DNA of 64,000 nucleotides from Candidatus Epulonipiscium sp. Its GTDB lineage: Bacteria > Bacillota_A > Clostridia > Lachnospirales > Cellulosilyticaceae. This document shows positions 16,511-26,402 of the stretch, in pieces (the first letter of the stretch is position 1; each line of letters starts with the position of its first letter). The translations under genes were made by a program, and so were the position numbers. Location of the stretch: assembly GCA_012841565.1 (NCBI GenBank), contig DUUM01000314.1:7338-71337 (forward strand). Reading direction: 5' to 3'. Under the pieces are notes generated by a model that was given only the letters and a program-made list of their open reading frames with translations, did not search any database and was not told the DNA's origin.

Positions 16511-17329
16511 TTAACCTACTTGTAATTCTAGACGAAGTCTGTCAGCGATCAGCGCCACAAATTCGCTGTTGGTCGGTTTCCCCTTGCCGTTATTAACCGT
16601 ATAGCCAAAGAGTTTATCGATTGTATCCATTTTGCCTCTGCTCCATGCAACTTCTATAGCATGTCTTATAGCCCGCTCTACTCTACTTGGTGTCGTGTTA
16701 TACTTCTTTGCAATATTTGGATATAGCTGCTTTGTAATTGAATTTAGAATGTCCATATCGTTAATGGCCATGGTAATGGCATCTCTTAAGTACTGGTAGC
16801 CTTTAATATGTGCTGGAATTCCTATTTCATGAATGACGTTGGTTACTTCTTTCTCTAAGCTTAAGGCTGATAACTGATAGGTTGGTTGTTCTTGAATTGC
16901 AATTTTATGTTGACCTGTAAAGGCTTGACCATTTTTAATAACTTGATTGGTTGACTTTAATTGACGAATGCGCATAATTAAAGTTTCCATGTCAAAAGGC
17001 TTTATAATGTAATATTCTGCTCCCAAAGTTAAGGCTCTTTCTGTAATTTTATCTTGGCCTACTGCAGATAGCATAATAAATATAGGGCGTTTTTCAAATT
17101 CGATATTATTCATTTTCTCTAATACACCAATACCATCTAAATGAGGCATTATAACATCTAAAATAACCACATCTGGTTGTGTTGTTTGTATAAGCCCACA
17201 TGCTTCTAATCCATTATGGGCCGTACCTATTACTTCCATATCTGATTGTTTTCCTAAGTATTCTGATAGGATTTCACAAAAATCCTTATTGTCATCTGTT
17301 ATTACCACCCGTATTTTATTGTTTTCCAA
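16511..17329 (-). CDS. spo0A: Sporulation master response regulator Spo0A
   Basis: Spo0A is the phosphorylation-activated regulator that commits the cell to sporulation. The 272-aa protein has a receiver domain with Asp12/Asp13 and the phospho-acceptor Asp58 ([13 protein letters not shown]). A linker follows, then the Spo0A DNA-binding domain with [19 protein letters not shown]. The start codon is TTG at 17329, behind GGGGAG. A consensus-like sigma-A promoter lies at 17383-17411. It follows spoIVB, as in most endospore formers. All key residues are in place. Confidence 0.97.
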   Translation of the reverse strand: MENNKIRVVITDDNKDFCEILSEYLGKQSDMEVIGTAHNGLEACGLIQTTQPDVVILDVIMPHLDGIGVLEKMNNIEFEKRPIFIMLSAVGQDKITERALTLGAEYYIIKPFDMETLIMRIRQLKSTNQVIKNGQAFTGQHKIAIQEQPTYQLSALSLEKEVTNVIHEIGIPAHIKGYQYLRDAITMAINDMDILNSITKQLYPNIAKKYNTTPSRVERAIRHAIEVAWSRGKMDTIDKLFGYTVNNGKGKPTNSEFVALIADRLRLELQVG

Positions 17330-17382
17330 AATGACTCCCCCTATAAGTTATAATATAAACACCAATTTCCAAATCTGTTCAT

Positions 17383-17411
17383 ATTATAACGAATATTGAG
17401 AATAAACGCAA
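17383..17411 (-). promoter_or_regulatory. Sigma-A-type promoter of spo0A
   Basis: Minus strand TTGCGT (17406-17411), 17 bases, TATAAT (17383-17388). It lies in the spoIVB-spo0A gap and would give spo0A its own vegetative transcript. Confidence 0.75.
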
Positions 17412-17443
17412 GGGTTTTATTCCTTTTTATGGATTTTTAGTAT

Positions 17444-18742
17444 TTAGTTTACTTCTTTTTCTTTTTGTATCATGTTTTCAATGAATATCCCATACCCTTT
17501 AGTGGGATCTTGGACAAAAACATGTGTAATGGCGCCTATTAATTTATTATTTTGTATAATAGGACTTCCGCTCATTCCTTGCACGATTCCATTTGTTGCA
17601 TCAATTAATCTAGTATCAACAATTTTCACTACCATTCCTTTTGAAATATCATTATTGTACTTTGAAACCTTTTGGATATCTACTTGGAATTTTTCTACTT
17701 CTTCCCCGCTTATATTGGCAAATATATAGGCAGGTCCTTCTTCTACTTCATTTTGGAAGGCTAAATAGACGGGTTCTCCCTGAAGAATTTCTAAACCAGG
17801 TTCATATAGGGTTCCGTAAATGCCTTGTTCTGTGTTTTTTTGAATATTGCCTATGATAGATTCTTCATTATTGTAGATTATGCCACTTAGTTCTCCTGGG
17901 GTGCCTCTTTTTCCTTTTTTAATTGAACTAATTTCGGTTTTAACTAGTTCACCACCTCTTACAGACATAATTTGTTTGGTATCAACATCCGTAATACCAT
18001 GTCCTAGGGCGCCGTAGGTTTTAGTTTCTGGGTTATAATAGGTAATAGTTCCTATTCCTTGGGTGCTATCTCTTACCCATACGCCGATTTTGTATGCTTT
18101 CTCTTCCTTGCAATATACAGGTGTAATGGTTTTACGGATAATGGATTTACCACGCCTTATTTTCATCTTAAGGGGAATTCCTTCACTTTGGGTGACACAG
18201 GCTATTAAGTCTTCTTTAGAATCTAGTTTTTGATTGTCTACTTCTTGGATGAGGTCACCCATTTCAAAAATGTCTCGTCCTGGCTCGTAGCTATTCTCAT
18301 CTTCCCCTTTTACGGCGCCTAGCCCTAGTACCATTATACCGTCTGTTGAGATTTTAACGCCTACTGTTTTGCCACAAGGTATCACCTGGGTATGAGGCAT
18401 GACTTCAACCTTCATGGTGGTTACTGGGATAAAGCCAAGTAGCGAAAGCTGAACATCTACATTCCCAAGGTCATCAACTTGCATTGTAAAGGGTTCTTTT
18501 AGGTTAACTTTAATATTGGCATCTTCTATAGGCTTATTATTAATCTTAAGGACACCTACCCTTTCTGGGGTAAGCTTTGCTTCAAATGGTATAGCAAATT
18601 CAAAGGTATGCTCCTGACCTTCAATCAAGTGGATGCTGTGTGGCAAACAATAATGGAGCACAACAAATGGACTTATGATTGTAAGTACGCATAATAGGCC
18701 AACTGATATATGGAAAATTCTTTTCTTTTTCTTTTTTATCAT
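17444..18742 (-). CDS. spoIVB: SpoIV B serine peptidase (PDZ, S55 family)
   Basis: SpoIVB is made in the forespore and exported to the intermembrane space, where it cleaves the SpoIVFA inhibitor and so releases pro-sigma-K processing. The 432-aa protein has an N-terminal membrane anchor (about residues 8-32), a PDZ domain (about 130-205) and an S55 peptidase domain. The peptidase has GALGHGITDVD (histidine near 248) and GMSGSPI (catalytic serine). ATG at 18742 fits the GGAAGTG site; a GTG at 18757 is possible. Gene order recN-spoIVB-spo0A is typical. Confidence 0.95.
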   Translation of the reverse strand: MIKKKKKRIFHISVGLLCVLTIISPFVVLHYCLPHSIHLIEGQEHTFEFAIPFEAKLTPERVGVLKINNKPIEDANIKVNLKEPFTMQVDDLGNVDVQLSLLGFIPVTTMKVEVMPHTQVIPCGKTVGVKISTDGIMVLGLGAVKGEDENSYEPGRDIFEMGDLIQEVDNQKLDSKEDLIACVTQSEGIPLKMKIRRGKSIIRKTITPVYCKEEKAYKIGVWVRDSTQGIGTITYYNPETKTYGALGHGITDVDTKQIMSVRGGELVKTEISSIKKGKRGTPGELSGIIYNNEESIIGNIQKNTEQGIYGTLYEPGLEILQGEPVYLAFQNEVEEGPAYIFANISGEEVEKFQVDIQKVSKYNNDISKGMVVKIVDTRLIDATNGIVQGMSGSPIIQNNKLIGAITHVFVQDPTKGYGIFIENMIQKEKEVN

Positions 18743-18779
18743 TATGTTCACTTCCACACTGTTTTTTTGTCATACAATT

Positions 18780-18804
18780 AAAGTGCCCTTTTTAGAGGCA
18801 CTTT
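18780..18804 (-). terminator. Hairpin between recN and spoIVB
   Basis: AAAGTGCC (18780-18787) pairs with GGCACTTT (18797-18804) around a 9-base loop. The T tract after it on the minus strand is poor, so it may attenuate rather than stop transcription. Confidence 0.5.
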
Positions 18805-18840
18805 ATGCAGTGTGTTTTAAATAATTATTGGAATTATATT

Positions 18841-20535
18841 TTACAGGTTCTGTTTAAACGTAGTAGCCATATTTTTGATTTCTTGTGCACTTTCTATTGT
18901 TTTATTTGTGATTTCGGCGCCTGCCATTAAACGGCTAATTTCTTCTACTATATTTTTGGCATTAAGCAATGAAACGTGGGTATTAGGCCTACTATTATCA
19001 ATGCTTTTTACGATTAAATAATGATAGTCCGACATAGCCGCTATTTGTGGTAAGTGGGTGATACAAATAACTTGGTGTCTTTTCGCTATAATGGCTAGTT
19101 TTTCTGCTACTTTCTGGGCTGTTCTTCCACTAATTCCTGTATCAATTTCATCGAAGATCAAGGTGCTTATATCATCAACATCGGCTAAAATTGTTTTTAA
19201 CGCCAACATTATTCTAGACATTTCACCACCTGATACGATTTTCCCAAGAGATTGCATAGGCTCTCCTATATTGGTAGAAATCATAAATTCAACATCATCT
19301 ATCCCATTGTGTCTTATTTTCAGCCTTGGGGTCACTTTTATTTCAAATTTTGCGTTTTCTATTTGAAGTTCATGTAATTCCTTTTCGATTCTATTAGACA
19401 CTTTTTTTGCTTGTTCTTTACGAACGTCACTAATTTCACTACATATAGCAATCATTTTTGCTTCTAAAACTTTCATTTCCCCGCTGACTTGCTCTCTTTT
19501 TTCATCGCTATTTTGAAGGGCATCTAAATCACTACAAAGTTGCTGATGGTGTGATAAGATTTCTTCTATGGTATCGCCGTATTTACGTTTTAATGAGTAA
19601 ATAAGATCTAGCCTTTGTTGAATTTCAAATAGGGTTTCTGGCTCATACTCTATTGCTTCGTTAAGCGTCCGTATTTCTGGGATGACTTCCCATAATTGGA
19701 CTTCGATATTTTGAAGATCTTTGTAGATTTGATTGAGCTGGTCGCTTATATCACTAATGTTAGAAATAGCGCTAATGGCTTCCCCAAGTGTTCCTATGAC
19801 CCCTACATTTCCCGTGTTTTCTGAGTGTAAATAATCATAGGCCTCTTGGAGATTCAGTTTTATTTTTTCCGCATTGCCTAAAACTTTCATTTCTCCCATA
19901 AGGATTTTATCTTCTCCAACTTTAAGGGCTGCTTCTTTTATTTCTTTTGTTTGAAACTTTAAAATATCAATCATTTGTATTCTTGTTTTATCATCACCCA
20001 TTAAATGATCTAATTCTTTTTCTAAAACAGTGTATTTGTCATATATTATTTGTAGTTCTGATAGCTTTTTAGCAATAGGTTTTCCGCCAAATTTATCTAG
20101 TAAGTTAATATGTTTAGAGGCATCTAGTAAAGACTGATGTTCGTGCTGACCGTGGACGTCAAGTAACATAGTCGATATTTCAGTTAACATTTTTCTGGTG
20201 ACTGTTTGCCCGTTTATTTTATATATAGTTCTTCCTGTGTCGTACAATTTCCGAGATATTAGAATTTGTGCGTCTTCTCGGTCAATGCCAAATTCTTCTA
20301 GTTTTGTATAAACTTCCTTGGTGTTATGATCAAAAAGCAGTTCTACCGATGCGGATTTTTCGCCTCGCCTTATAATAGATTTAGAGGTTCTCTCCCCTAG
20401 GGCGAAGTTAATAGAGTCTATAATCATGGATTTTCCTGCACCCGTTTCACCTGTTAAGATATTGAGGTTTTCGTGTAGCTCTATGCTCACTTCATCGATT
20501 AAAGCTATATTGTTAACATTAATATGGATTAGCAC
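18841..20535 (-). CDS. recN: DNA repair protein RecN (SMC-like ATPase)
   Basis: RecN gathers DNA ends at double-strand breaks. The 564-aa protein has a Walker A motif GETGAGKSMIID (about residues 29-40), VHGQHEHQSLLD, long coiled coils in the middle (about 150-370), the ABC signature VSGGEMSRIMLA and Walker B LIFDEIDTGISG near the end. Length is normal. It begins 31 bases after the argR stop, in the conserved argR-recN arrangement. Confidence 0.97.
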   Translation of the reverse strand: MLIHINVNNIALIDEVSIELHENLNILTGETGAGKSMIIDSINFALGERTSKSIIRRGEKSASVELLFDHNTKEVYTKLEEFGIDREDAQILISRKLYDTGRTIYKINGQTVTRKMLTEISTMLLDVHGQHEHQSLLDASKHINLLDKFGGKPIAKKLSELQIIYDKYTVLEKELDHLMGDDKTRIQMIDILKFQTKEIKEAALKVGEDKILMGEMKVLGNAEKIKLNLQEAYDYLHSENTGNVGVIGTLGEAISAISNISDISDQLNQIYKDLQNIEVQLWEVIPEIRTLNEAIEYEPETLFEIQQRLDLIYSLKRKYGDTIEEILSHHQQLCSDLDALQNSDEKREQVSGEMKVLEAKMIAICSEISDVRKEQAKKVSNRIEKELHELQIENAKFEIKVTPRLKIRHNGIDDVEFMISTNIGEPMQSLGKIVSGGEMSRIMLALKTILADVDDISTLIFDEIDTGISGRTAQKVAEKLAIIAKRHQVICITHLPQIAAMSDYHYLIVKSIDNSRPNTHVSLLNAKNIVEEISRLMAGAEITNKTIESAQEIKNMATTFKQNL

Positions 20536-20566
20536 TGTTTACCTCCTCCATTTAGTATTGCAATAC

Positions 20567-21019
20567 CTATGATTGCAATACTTCATTAAATTTTCTCATG
20601 AGCATTTCTAAATCTTCTTCGCAGCGTGTCGCGCAAAATATCGTATCATCTCCTGCAAGTGTTCCCACAATTTCTTCAAAGTGAAAAGCATCAACTGCTG
20701 CAGCAACTGCGTTACCCATTCCTGTTAAGGTCCTAAGGACAAGGATGTTTTGAGCACGATCCATAGAGATTAGGGCATCTTTAAAGACACGGATTACTTT
20801 CCCCGATACTTGTTGTTGATGCTGAGCTAGGGCCATGTATTTTTGCCCACCTTGTTTGCTATTTGCCTTTGTTAGCTTTAATTCTCTAATGTCCCTAGAT
20901 ATAGTGGCCTGAGTTACTTTAAAGCCAGCCTGAGTTAGTTTTTCCCCTAGTTCTTCTTGGGTTTCGATTTCATGTTTTTGGATTAGACTCAAAATGGCAG
21001 ATTGCCTTTGTCCTTTCAT
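20567..21019 (-). CDS. argR: Arginine repressor ArgR/AhrC
   Basis: ArgR controls arginine biosynthesis and catabolism in response to L-arginine. The 150-aa protein has the winged-helix DNA-binding domain (QEELGEKLTQAGFKVTQATI, about residues 18-37; SRDIRELKL). A C-terminal hexamerisation and arginine-binding domain contains VGTLAGDDTIF, whose aspartates bind arginine. No arginine genes are nearby. Linkage to recN and nadK is a conserved clostridial order. Confidence 0.96.
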   Translation of the reverse strand: MKGQRQSAILSLIQKHEIETQEELGEKLTQAGFKVTQATISRDIRELKLTKANSKQGGQKYMALAQHQQQVSGKVIRVFKDALISMDRAQNILVLRTLTGMGNAVAAAVDAFHFEEIVGTLAGDDTIFCATRCEEDLEMLMRKFNEVLQS

Positions 21020-21037
21020 ATTCCTTTGCTCCTTTGA

Positions 21038-21913
21038 TTAATATTCGCGAACGCCTGGTCTGCGCTCTACGATTTTATTTCTAAGTATGTCGTAAAAAGT
21101 ATGGTCAGATATTTTTAATAGTCTTGACGTAAAATGTGATTTTGAAACACGGATAATATCTTTTGGCTCAATACTGTATACTTTTTTCCCGTCTATTGAA
21201 ACACCGACACTACCGCCTTGAAGGTCTGGTATAAGGATATCAATGGTATCTTGCTCTGATACAATAATAGACCTTGAGTAAATGGTATGGGGACATATAG
21301 GCGTAATGACCATTATGTTGGCCTTAGGATCTACAATAGGTCCACCGGCAGATAGACTATAGGCTGTTGAACCTGTTGGCGTAGCCACTATAATGCCATC
21401 TGCTGGGTATACATCTGCATACTGACCATTGATATGAATACTATAGTCGATCATTCTAGAGTAGCTATCCCTTGTAATACTAATATCATTTAAAGCTATA
21501 AATGTTTGAATTTCACTACTTTCAGAAATAATTTGTACTTCTAGCATCAGACGCTCTTCTATATAGTAGTCTTCCGTGACTAGTTTTTCAAAAGAGGCTA
21601 GGGCAGTTTCTTTTTCTATATCCGTTAAAAAACCTAATCTTCCTAAATTAACGCCTATAATGGGCACTGCCTCCACGGCTGCTTTTTGAGCCACTCCAAG
21701 CAGGGTACCATCCCCCCCTAAAACAACAATGCAATCGCTGGTTTTAAAGAGTTCTTCTTCTGTACTTTCTAGATTACTTCGTTCTAATAGCTTAGCAATA
21801 TCAGGTGTTACCATAATTGTAAAATGATGATCTTCAAACCACTTGATAACTTGTTTGGTCATGACTAACCCTTGATCTTTTATGATATTAGGGATGATTC
21901 CTATCCTTTTCAT
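21038..21913 (-). CDS. nadK: NAD kinase
   Basis: NAD kinase makes NADP from NAD using ATP or polyphosphate. The 291-aa protein shows the catalytic GGDGT (66-70), NLGRLGFLTD and the conserved PTGSTAYSLSAGGPI. ATG at 21913 follows AGGTGAG. A longer frame to 21955 would overlap tlyA and has a weaker start. As chosen, it begins 22 bases after the tlyA stop. Confidence 0.97.
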   Translation of the reverse strand: MKRIGIIPNIIKDQGLVMTKQVIKWFEDHHFTIMVTPDIAKLLERSNLESTEEELFKTSDCIVVLGGDGTLLGVAQKAAVEAVPIIGVNLGRLGFLTDIEKETALASFEKLVTEDYYIEERLMLEVQIISESSEIQTFIALNDISITRDSYSRMIDYSIHINGQYADVYPADGIIVATPTGSTAYSLSAGGPIVDPKANIMVITPICPHTIYSRSIIVSEQDTIDILIPDLQGGSVGVSIDGKKVYSIEPKDIIRVSKSHFTSRLLKISDHTFYDILRNKIVERRPGVREY

Positions 21914-21935
21914 TATCTCACCTGCTTTTTCTTTA

Positions 21936-22748
21936 TTATTCTTGGTCCATTTCATGTGATTGCTGAACGATTCTTTTAATCATTTCGTCTTGTTGATCCA
22001 CATCTATTCCTGGTATATTGTTTTTTAGATACACTAAGTATTCTATATTGCCTTCAGGACCTTTAATGGGTGAAAAATCAATTCCGTGAACGCCAAAACC
22101 TATTTCTCTTGCATAAATGAGGACTTTTTCAATTACTTCTTCATGCACTTTAGGATCTCTCACGACGCCTTTTTTCCCGACTTTTTCTCTGCCCGCTTCA
22201 AATTGCGGCTTAATAAGAGCTACTATTTCGCCGTTTTGAGTTAAAAGGGATTGTAGTGGGCCGATAATTTTAGAAAGAGATATAAAAGAAACGTCAATGG
22301 ATGCAAATTCAATATCATTTTCAATTTGAACTCTTGTTAGGTAGCGCATATTGGTTTTTTCCATACAAACAACTCTTGGGTCTTGTCTTAGTTTCCATGC
22401 AAATTGTCCGTATCCTACGTCTACTGCGTATACTTTGCTTGCACCATTTTGTAACATGCAATCTGTAAAGCCGCCTGTTGAGGCTCCTACATCCATTGTT
22501 ACTTTATCTTCTAGGGTTATTGGAAATACAGCCATTGCTTTTTCTAGCTTGTAGCCACCTCTACTCACATATTTCATTTTTTCTCTAATCTCTATGACCG
22601 CATCAGGTTTCGTTTGACAGCCTGGTTTATCTTCTTTTTGCCCATTTACATAGACAACGCCTGCCATAATATAGGCTTTTGCTTTTTCTCTTGAGGGTGT
22701 TAATTCTCTTTGAGTAATTAAAACATCTAGTCTTTCTCTTTTTGCCAT
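21936..22748 (-). CDS. tlyA: TlyA-family rRNA 2'-O-methyltransferase (YqxC)
   Basis: The 270-aa protein has an N-terminal S4 RNA-binding domain (RLDVLITQRELTPSREKAKAYI). A FtsJ-type methyltransferase domain follows, with the SAM-binding DVGASTGGFTDCML (about 84-97) and ALIKPQFEAG. TlyA enzymes 2'-O-methylate 16S and/or 23S rRNA, and some confer capreomycin sensitivity. It sits 12 bases after dxs, the usual clostridial dxs-tlyA-nadK order. Confidence 0.93.
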   Translation of the reverse strand: MAKRERLDVLITQRELTPSREKAKAYIMAGVVYVNGQKEDKPGCQTKPDAVIEIREKMKYVSRGGYKLEKAMAVFPITLEDKVTMDVGASTGGFTDCMLQNGASKVYAVDVGYGQFAWKLRQDPRVVCMEKTNMRYLTRVQIENDIEFASIDVSFISLSKIIGPLQSLLTQNGEIVALIKPQFEAGREKVGKKGVVRDPKVHEEVIEKVLIYAREIGFGVHGIDFSPIKGPEGNIEYLVYLKNNIPGIDVDQQDEMIKRIVQQSHEMDQE

Positions 22749-22760
22749 GTCTTGCCTCTC

Positions 22761-24656
22761 TTAATTCTTTTTGTGTATTTGGGTGTATATGGTATCGGCT
22801 ATTGATTGTTTATCGAGTCCGTACTTTTTATATAGATCATCCACTAATCCATGCTCAATAAACTCATCTGGAAAGCCTAGGTTGTGTATATTAATATGAT
22901 TAAACTTTTTGCTTTTACTAAGGGTTATGGTTAAATTTTCACCAAACCCACTGCTAATCATATTATCTTCTATTGTAATAATATCTGTTATGTTACTTGC
23001 TATGTTAGCCAATGTATCTTGGTCTATTGGTTTTACAAACCTTGCGTTAATAACATACGGAGTTAATCCCTTTCCTTTAAGCAAGCTTGCGGCTCCTAGG
23101 GCTACTTCAACCATTTTTCCGACGGCAATGATGGCTACTTCTTTTCCACTTTCTAGAACCTCTGATTTTCCATATTCTATAGATGGTGTATCAATTAGAG
23201 CAACTCTTTTTCCTTCGCTGCCCCTAGGATACCGAATGGCCATAGGGCCTTTGTAGGTTGTGGCAAATTCAAGCATATACTTTAGCTCTGCATAGTTTTT
23301 AGGTGCCATAATACTCATGTTAGGAATATGAGATAAGAATGATAAATCAAAGACACCTTGATGTGTGGCGCCGTCTTCGCCTACAATACCACCTCTGTCA
23401 ATAGCCAATATAACGGGCAAATTTGGAATACAGACATCATGTATGATTTGATCATAGGCCCTTTGTAAAAATGTAGAGTATATAGCAACAACAGGTTTGT
23501 AACCTTCTGCGGCAAGTCCTGCTGCAAATGTTACGGCGTGTTGCTCTGCAATACCAACATCGATAAACCTGCTCGGAAATACTTTGGCAAAGATATTGAG
23601 TCCTGTTCCTTCTGGCATGGCAGCTGTAATAGCCACTAATTTTTTATCTTTTCTGGCAAGCTGAATTAAGCTTTGGCCAAATGTACTTGAGTAATTATTA
23701 GGAGCTTTTGGTGAAACTGGAGCCGGTATTGAATTTCCGGTTGCTGGCACAAAAGGGGATACCCCGTGGTATTTTTCTGGCTCATCTTCTGCGAAACAGT
23801 AGCCCTTGCCTTTAGTTGTTTTAACGTGTATTAATATTGGGCCTTTCATCTTTTTAGCTTTGCCTAAGACTTGTAATAGCTCTCTCATATTATGACCATC
23901 AACTGGGCCGATATAGGTGAAGCCTAGTTCTTCAAAAAGCTCACCTGGTACAAGCAATGTTCTGATGCCTTCTTTTGTCTTTCTTACCACCTGAACCATT
24001 GCCCCTCCCACTAGAGGTATCTTATGGAGAACTTTTTCAATCCCTCTTTTGGCGCCTAAGTAGTTTTGATCTGTACGAATCTTGTTTAAATATTTAGATA
24101 AGCCTCCTACATTTTGAGAAATAGACATTTCATTATCATTTAAAATAACAATAAGGTTAGTATTGCCACGTCCTGCATGATTTAACGCTTCAAATGACAT
24201 TCCGCCTGTCATAGAGCCATCGCCTATAACTGCAATGACCGAGTTATTAGCCCCTTTTAGGTCTCTTGCTGTGGCCATCCCAAGAGCGACAGATATTGAA
24301 GTGGAGCTATGACCTGTACCAAAAGCATCGTGTTTGCTTTCGTCTGGCTTTGGAAATCCACTCATTCCATTACTTTTTCGTAGGGTTTTAAAACCGCCTT
24401 GTCTGCCGGTTAATATTTTATGGACATAACTTTGATGTCCTACATCCCAAATTATTTTGTCTTTTGGTGTATCAAAGCAACAATGTAAGGCAAGGGTAAG
24501 TTCAACAACCCCTAGATTAGAGGCCAAATGTCCTCCTGTCTGGGATAATGCCTTAATTAAGAAACTTCTTATTTCTGATCCGAGTATGGTTAGTTGCTGA
24601 TTATTTAATTTTTTAATATCCTTTGGAGATAATATGGTCGTTAATAAATTTCCCAC
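22761..24656 (-). CDS. dxs: 1-deoxy-D-xylulose-5-phosphate synthase
   Basis: DXS condenses pyruvate and glyceraldehyde 3-phosphate with thiamine diphosphate, the first step of the MEP isoprenoid pathway. Motifs: GHQSYVHKILTGR, the ThDP/Mg motif GDGSMTGGMSFEALN, the transketolase pyrimidine-binding domain with AIDRGGIVGEDGATHQG, and a C-terminal domain. I start at GTG 24656 because GTGAGG stands 6 bases upstream, giving 631 aa. The longer GTG at 24668 (635 aa) lacks a site. The downstream ispA-type gene is part of the same pathway. Confidence 0.95.
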   Translation of the reverse strand: MGNLLTTILSPKDIKKLNNQQLTILGSEIRSFLIKALSQTGGHLASNLGVVELTLALHCCFDTPKDKIIWDVGHQSYVHKILTGRQGGFKTLRKSNGMSGFPKPDESKHDAFGTGHSSTSISVALGMATARDLKGANNSVIAVIGDGSMTGGMSFEALNHAGRGNTNLIVILNDNEMSISQNVGGLSKYLNKIRTDQNYLGAKRGIEKVLHKIPLVGGAMVQVVRKTKEGIRTLLVPGELFEELGFTYIGPVDGHNMRELLQVLGKAKKMKGPILIHVKTTKGKGYCFAEDEPEKYHGVSPFVPATGNSIPAPVSPKAPNNYSSTFGQSLIQLARKDKKLVAITAAMPEGTGLNIFAKVFPSRFIDVGIAEQHAVTFAAGLAAEGYKPVVAIYSTFLQRAYDQIIHDVCIPNLPVILAIDRGGIVGEDGATHQGVFDLSFLSHIPNMSIMAPKNYAELKYMLEFATTYKGPMAIRYPRGSEGKRVALIDTPSIEYGKSEVLESGKEVAIIAVGKMVEVALGAASLLKGKGLTPYVINARFVKPIDQDTLANIASNITDIITIEDNMISSGFGENLTITLSKSKKFNHINIHNLGFPDEFIEHGLVDDLYKKYGLDKQSIADTIYTQIHKKN

Positions 24657-24743
24657 TGACAACCTCACTTTCGTATATTAATCATATTTCAGTATAGTTA
24701 TACCTATGCTTATTATTGCATTTTTTTAGTATTTGGGCAAGAG

Positions 24744-24766
24744 AAAAGGGGCACAGGCCCCTTAAA
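24744..24766 (-). terminator. Terminator overlapping the end of the YuiD-like gene
   Basis: AAGGGGC (24746-24752) pairs with GCCCCTT (24757-24763), followed on the minus strand by TTTTCTC. The stop codon of the gene (24762-24764) lies inside the stem. Confidence 0.65.
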
Positions 24767-25196
24767 AACACACAACTCCAAATAATACGCCTAGCATTAC
24801 ACCAGCAAATACTTGTAGAGGTGTGTGTCCCAAAATCTCTTTTAGTTGTGTTTCTAGTTTTATATTTGGATTTTGCAGTATATGAACGATTCTATTAATA
24901 GCTGCTGCTTGCTGACCCGCTTCCCATCTAACTCCCATTGCATCATACATAACAATAAAGCTAAGGACTGCCACTGCGGCAAATAAGGATGTATGATATC
25001 CTTCCACCCGGCCAATCCCTATGGTTAGAGCTGTTACAAAGGAGGAGTGAGAACTAGGCATTCCCCCTGCACTTACTAGTTTGCTAAAGTCCCATCTCTT
25101 GTCTTGAATAAAGGTGATAATGAGTTTTAATATTTGAGCTGTCCCCCAGCTTAATATGGCTACCATTAACACTTTATTTGTTAAAATTGCTTTCAT
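24762..25196 (-). CDS. Divergent PAP2-family membrane protein (DUF212, YuiD-like)
   Basis: A 144-aa membrane protein with about four hydrophobic segments and the conserved SAGGMPSSHSSFVTAL (about residues 42-57). This motif carries histidine and serines as in acid phosphatase/phosphotransferases of the PAP2 type. MYDAMGVRWEAGQQAAAIN follows in the second half. It could act on prenyl or phosphatidyl phosphates, which would suit its place between ispA and dxs, but the activity is unproven. GTG at 25199 and ATG at 25196 are both possible starts; neither has a strong site. Confidence 0.88.
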   Translation of the reverse strand: MKAILTNKVLMVAILSWGTAQILKLIITFIQDKRWDFSKLVSAGGMPSSHSSFVTALTIGIGRVEGYHTSLFAAVAVLSFIVMYDAMGVRWEAGQQAAAINRIVHILQNPNIKLETQLKEILGHTPLQVFAGVMLGVLFGVVCF

Positions 25197-25228
25197 CACG
25201 ATACGTTACATCCCTTCTTACCTAATTG

Positions 25229-26110
25229 CTAGTATTTTCTTGACGTTAAAAATAATGCTATTTGTTTTAACTTTTCCCCTTTTACGCCAAGTATTGCTAA
25301 CTCTCTTATGCCTTGAGTGGTTAGATCTTCTACTTGTTTTTTAGCTTTTTCTACGCCGTGAATAGAAACATAAGTTGCTTTGTTTTTTTCTATATCGCTG
25401 TTAATTGGCTTTCCAAGGTCTTCTTGAGTAGATAATACATCTAAAATATCATCTGCTATCTGAAATGCCATTCCTATATTAAAGGCAAATTTATGAAGCG
25501 CCTCTTTTTCCTTTTCTGTTGCGCCACCTAAAATAGCGCCCATATCGACTGGCGCCACCATTAATGCCGCTGTTTTGTTGCGGTGAATAAAATCTACCGT
25601 ATCTTCGTGTACATCCTCATTTTCGGACATGATATCAATGACCTGTCCGCCTATCATTCCCCGTGTCCCCGATGCAATACTAAGGGTATGCATAGCTTCT
25701 ATGTAAGAAGGTTTAGGGGTTTTCACAGTGGCTTCTAACATGACTTCAAAAGCTCTGTTAAGAAGGGCATCTCCTGCTAGGATAGCTGTCCATTCTGTAA
25801 ATTTAATGTGGTTTGTTTCCATACCACGTCTAAAATCATCATCATCCATAGCTGGCAGATCATCGTGAATAAGAGAGTAGGTATGAATCATTTCGATTGC
25901 GCATAAAAACGGGTCGATATTCTCCCCTTTCCCGCCAACGGCTTCATATGCTAGGCTCATTAAAATAGGGCGTATTCTTTTGCCCCCCGATAATGCGCTA
26001 TATCTCATTGCATCGTAAATATGAAATAGGCGCCCTTCTGTTTTTGGTAAGCATTTATCTAATTTTGCTGTGATATCTTTCCCCATTACCTCAAGTAATT
26101 GTTCTATCAT
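25229..26110 (-). CDS. ispA: Polyprenyl (farnesyl/geranyl) diphosphate synthase
   Basis: A 293-aa trans-prenyltransferase that joins isopentenyl diphosphate to allylic diphosphates. It has the first aspartate-rich motif DDLPAMDDDD (83-92), GGKRIRP at 42-48, and the second motif DDILDV near 220. Short size and residues before the first motif suit a farnesyl diphosphate synthase. Its ATG at 26110 overlaps the xseB stop by one base, the typical xseA-xseB-ispA-dxs order. Confidence 0.95.
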   Translation of the reverse strand: MIEQLLEVMGKDITAKLDKCLPKTEGRLFHIYDAMRYSALSGGKRIRPILMSLAYEAVGGKGENIDPFLCAIEMIHTYSLIHDDLPAMDDDDFRRGMETNHIKFTEWTAILAGDALLNRAFEVMLEATVKTPKPSYIEAMHTLSIASGTRGMIGGQVIDIMSENEDVHEDTVDFIHRNKTAALMVAPVDMGAILGGATEKEKEALHKFAFNIGMAFQIADDILDVLSTQEDLGKPINSDIEKNKATYVSIHGVEKAKKQVEDLTTQGIRELAILGVKGEKLKQIALFLTSRKY

Positions 26111-26352
26111 TATAGCACCTCTTCTGTTTCATAAGAGGTTATGCTAAATTCGCCATCTCGGTTTTTTTGAATCTGTGATACTTCTTTCTCCACTCGTTTG
26201 AGTTCATCTGAGCAAAAAAGTGACAGGTCCATTCCTTCTTTATAGTATTCAAAGGCCTTATCTAAAGCTAAGTCTCCGCCTTCTAGTTGATTAATAATCT
26301 TTTCTAATTTTTCTAAGCTATCTTCAAAGGTCTGCTTTTTTTTAGTTGCCAT
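26110..26352 (-). CDS. xseB: Exonuclease VII small subunit
   Basis: An 80-aa XseB starting MATKKKQTFEDSLEKLEKII, with the family's helical hairpin and the EGGDLALDKAFEYYKEGM signature. XseB binds the large subunit XseA, which degrades single-stranded DNA. It lies 50 bases after xseA and is coupled to ispA. Confidence 0.95.
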   Translation of the reverse strand: MATKKKQTFEDSLEKLEKIINQLEGGDLALDKAFEYYKEGMDLSLFCSDELKRVEKEVSQIQKNRDGEFSITSYETEEVL

Positions 26353-26402
26353 ATATTTTATGCCCCTTTCTTACTACTATTTACCTTGGTTTATTCTTCA
26401 TT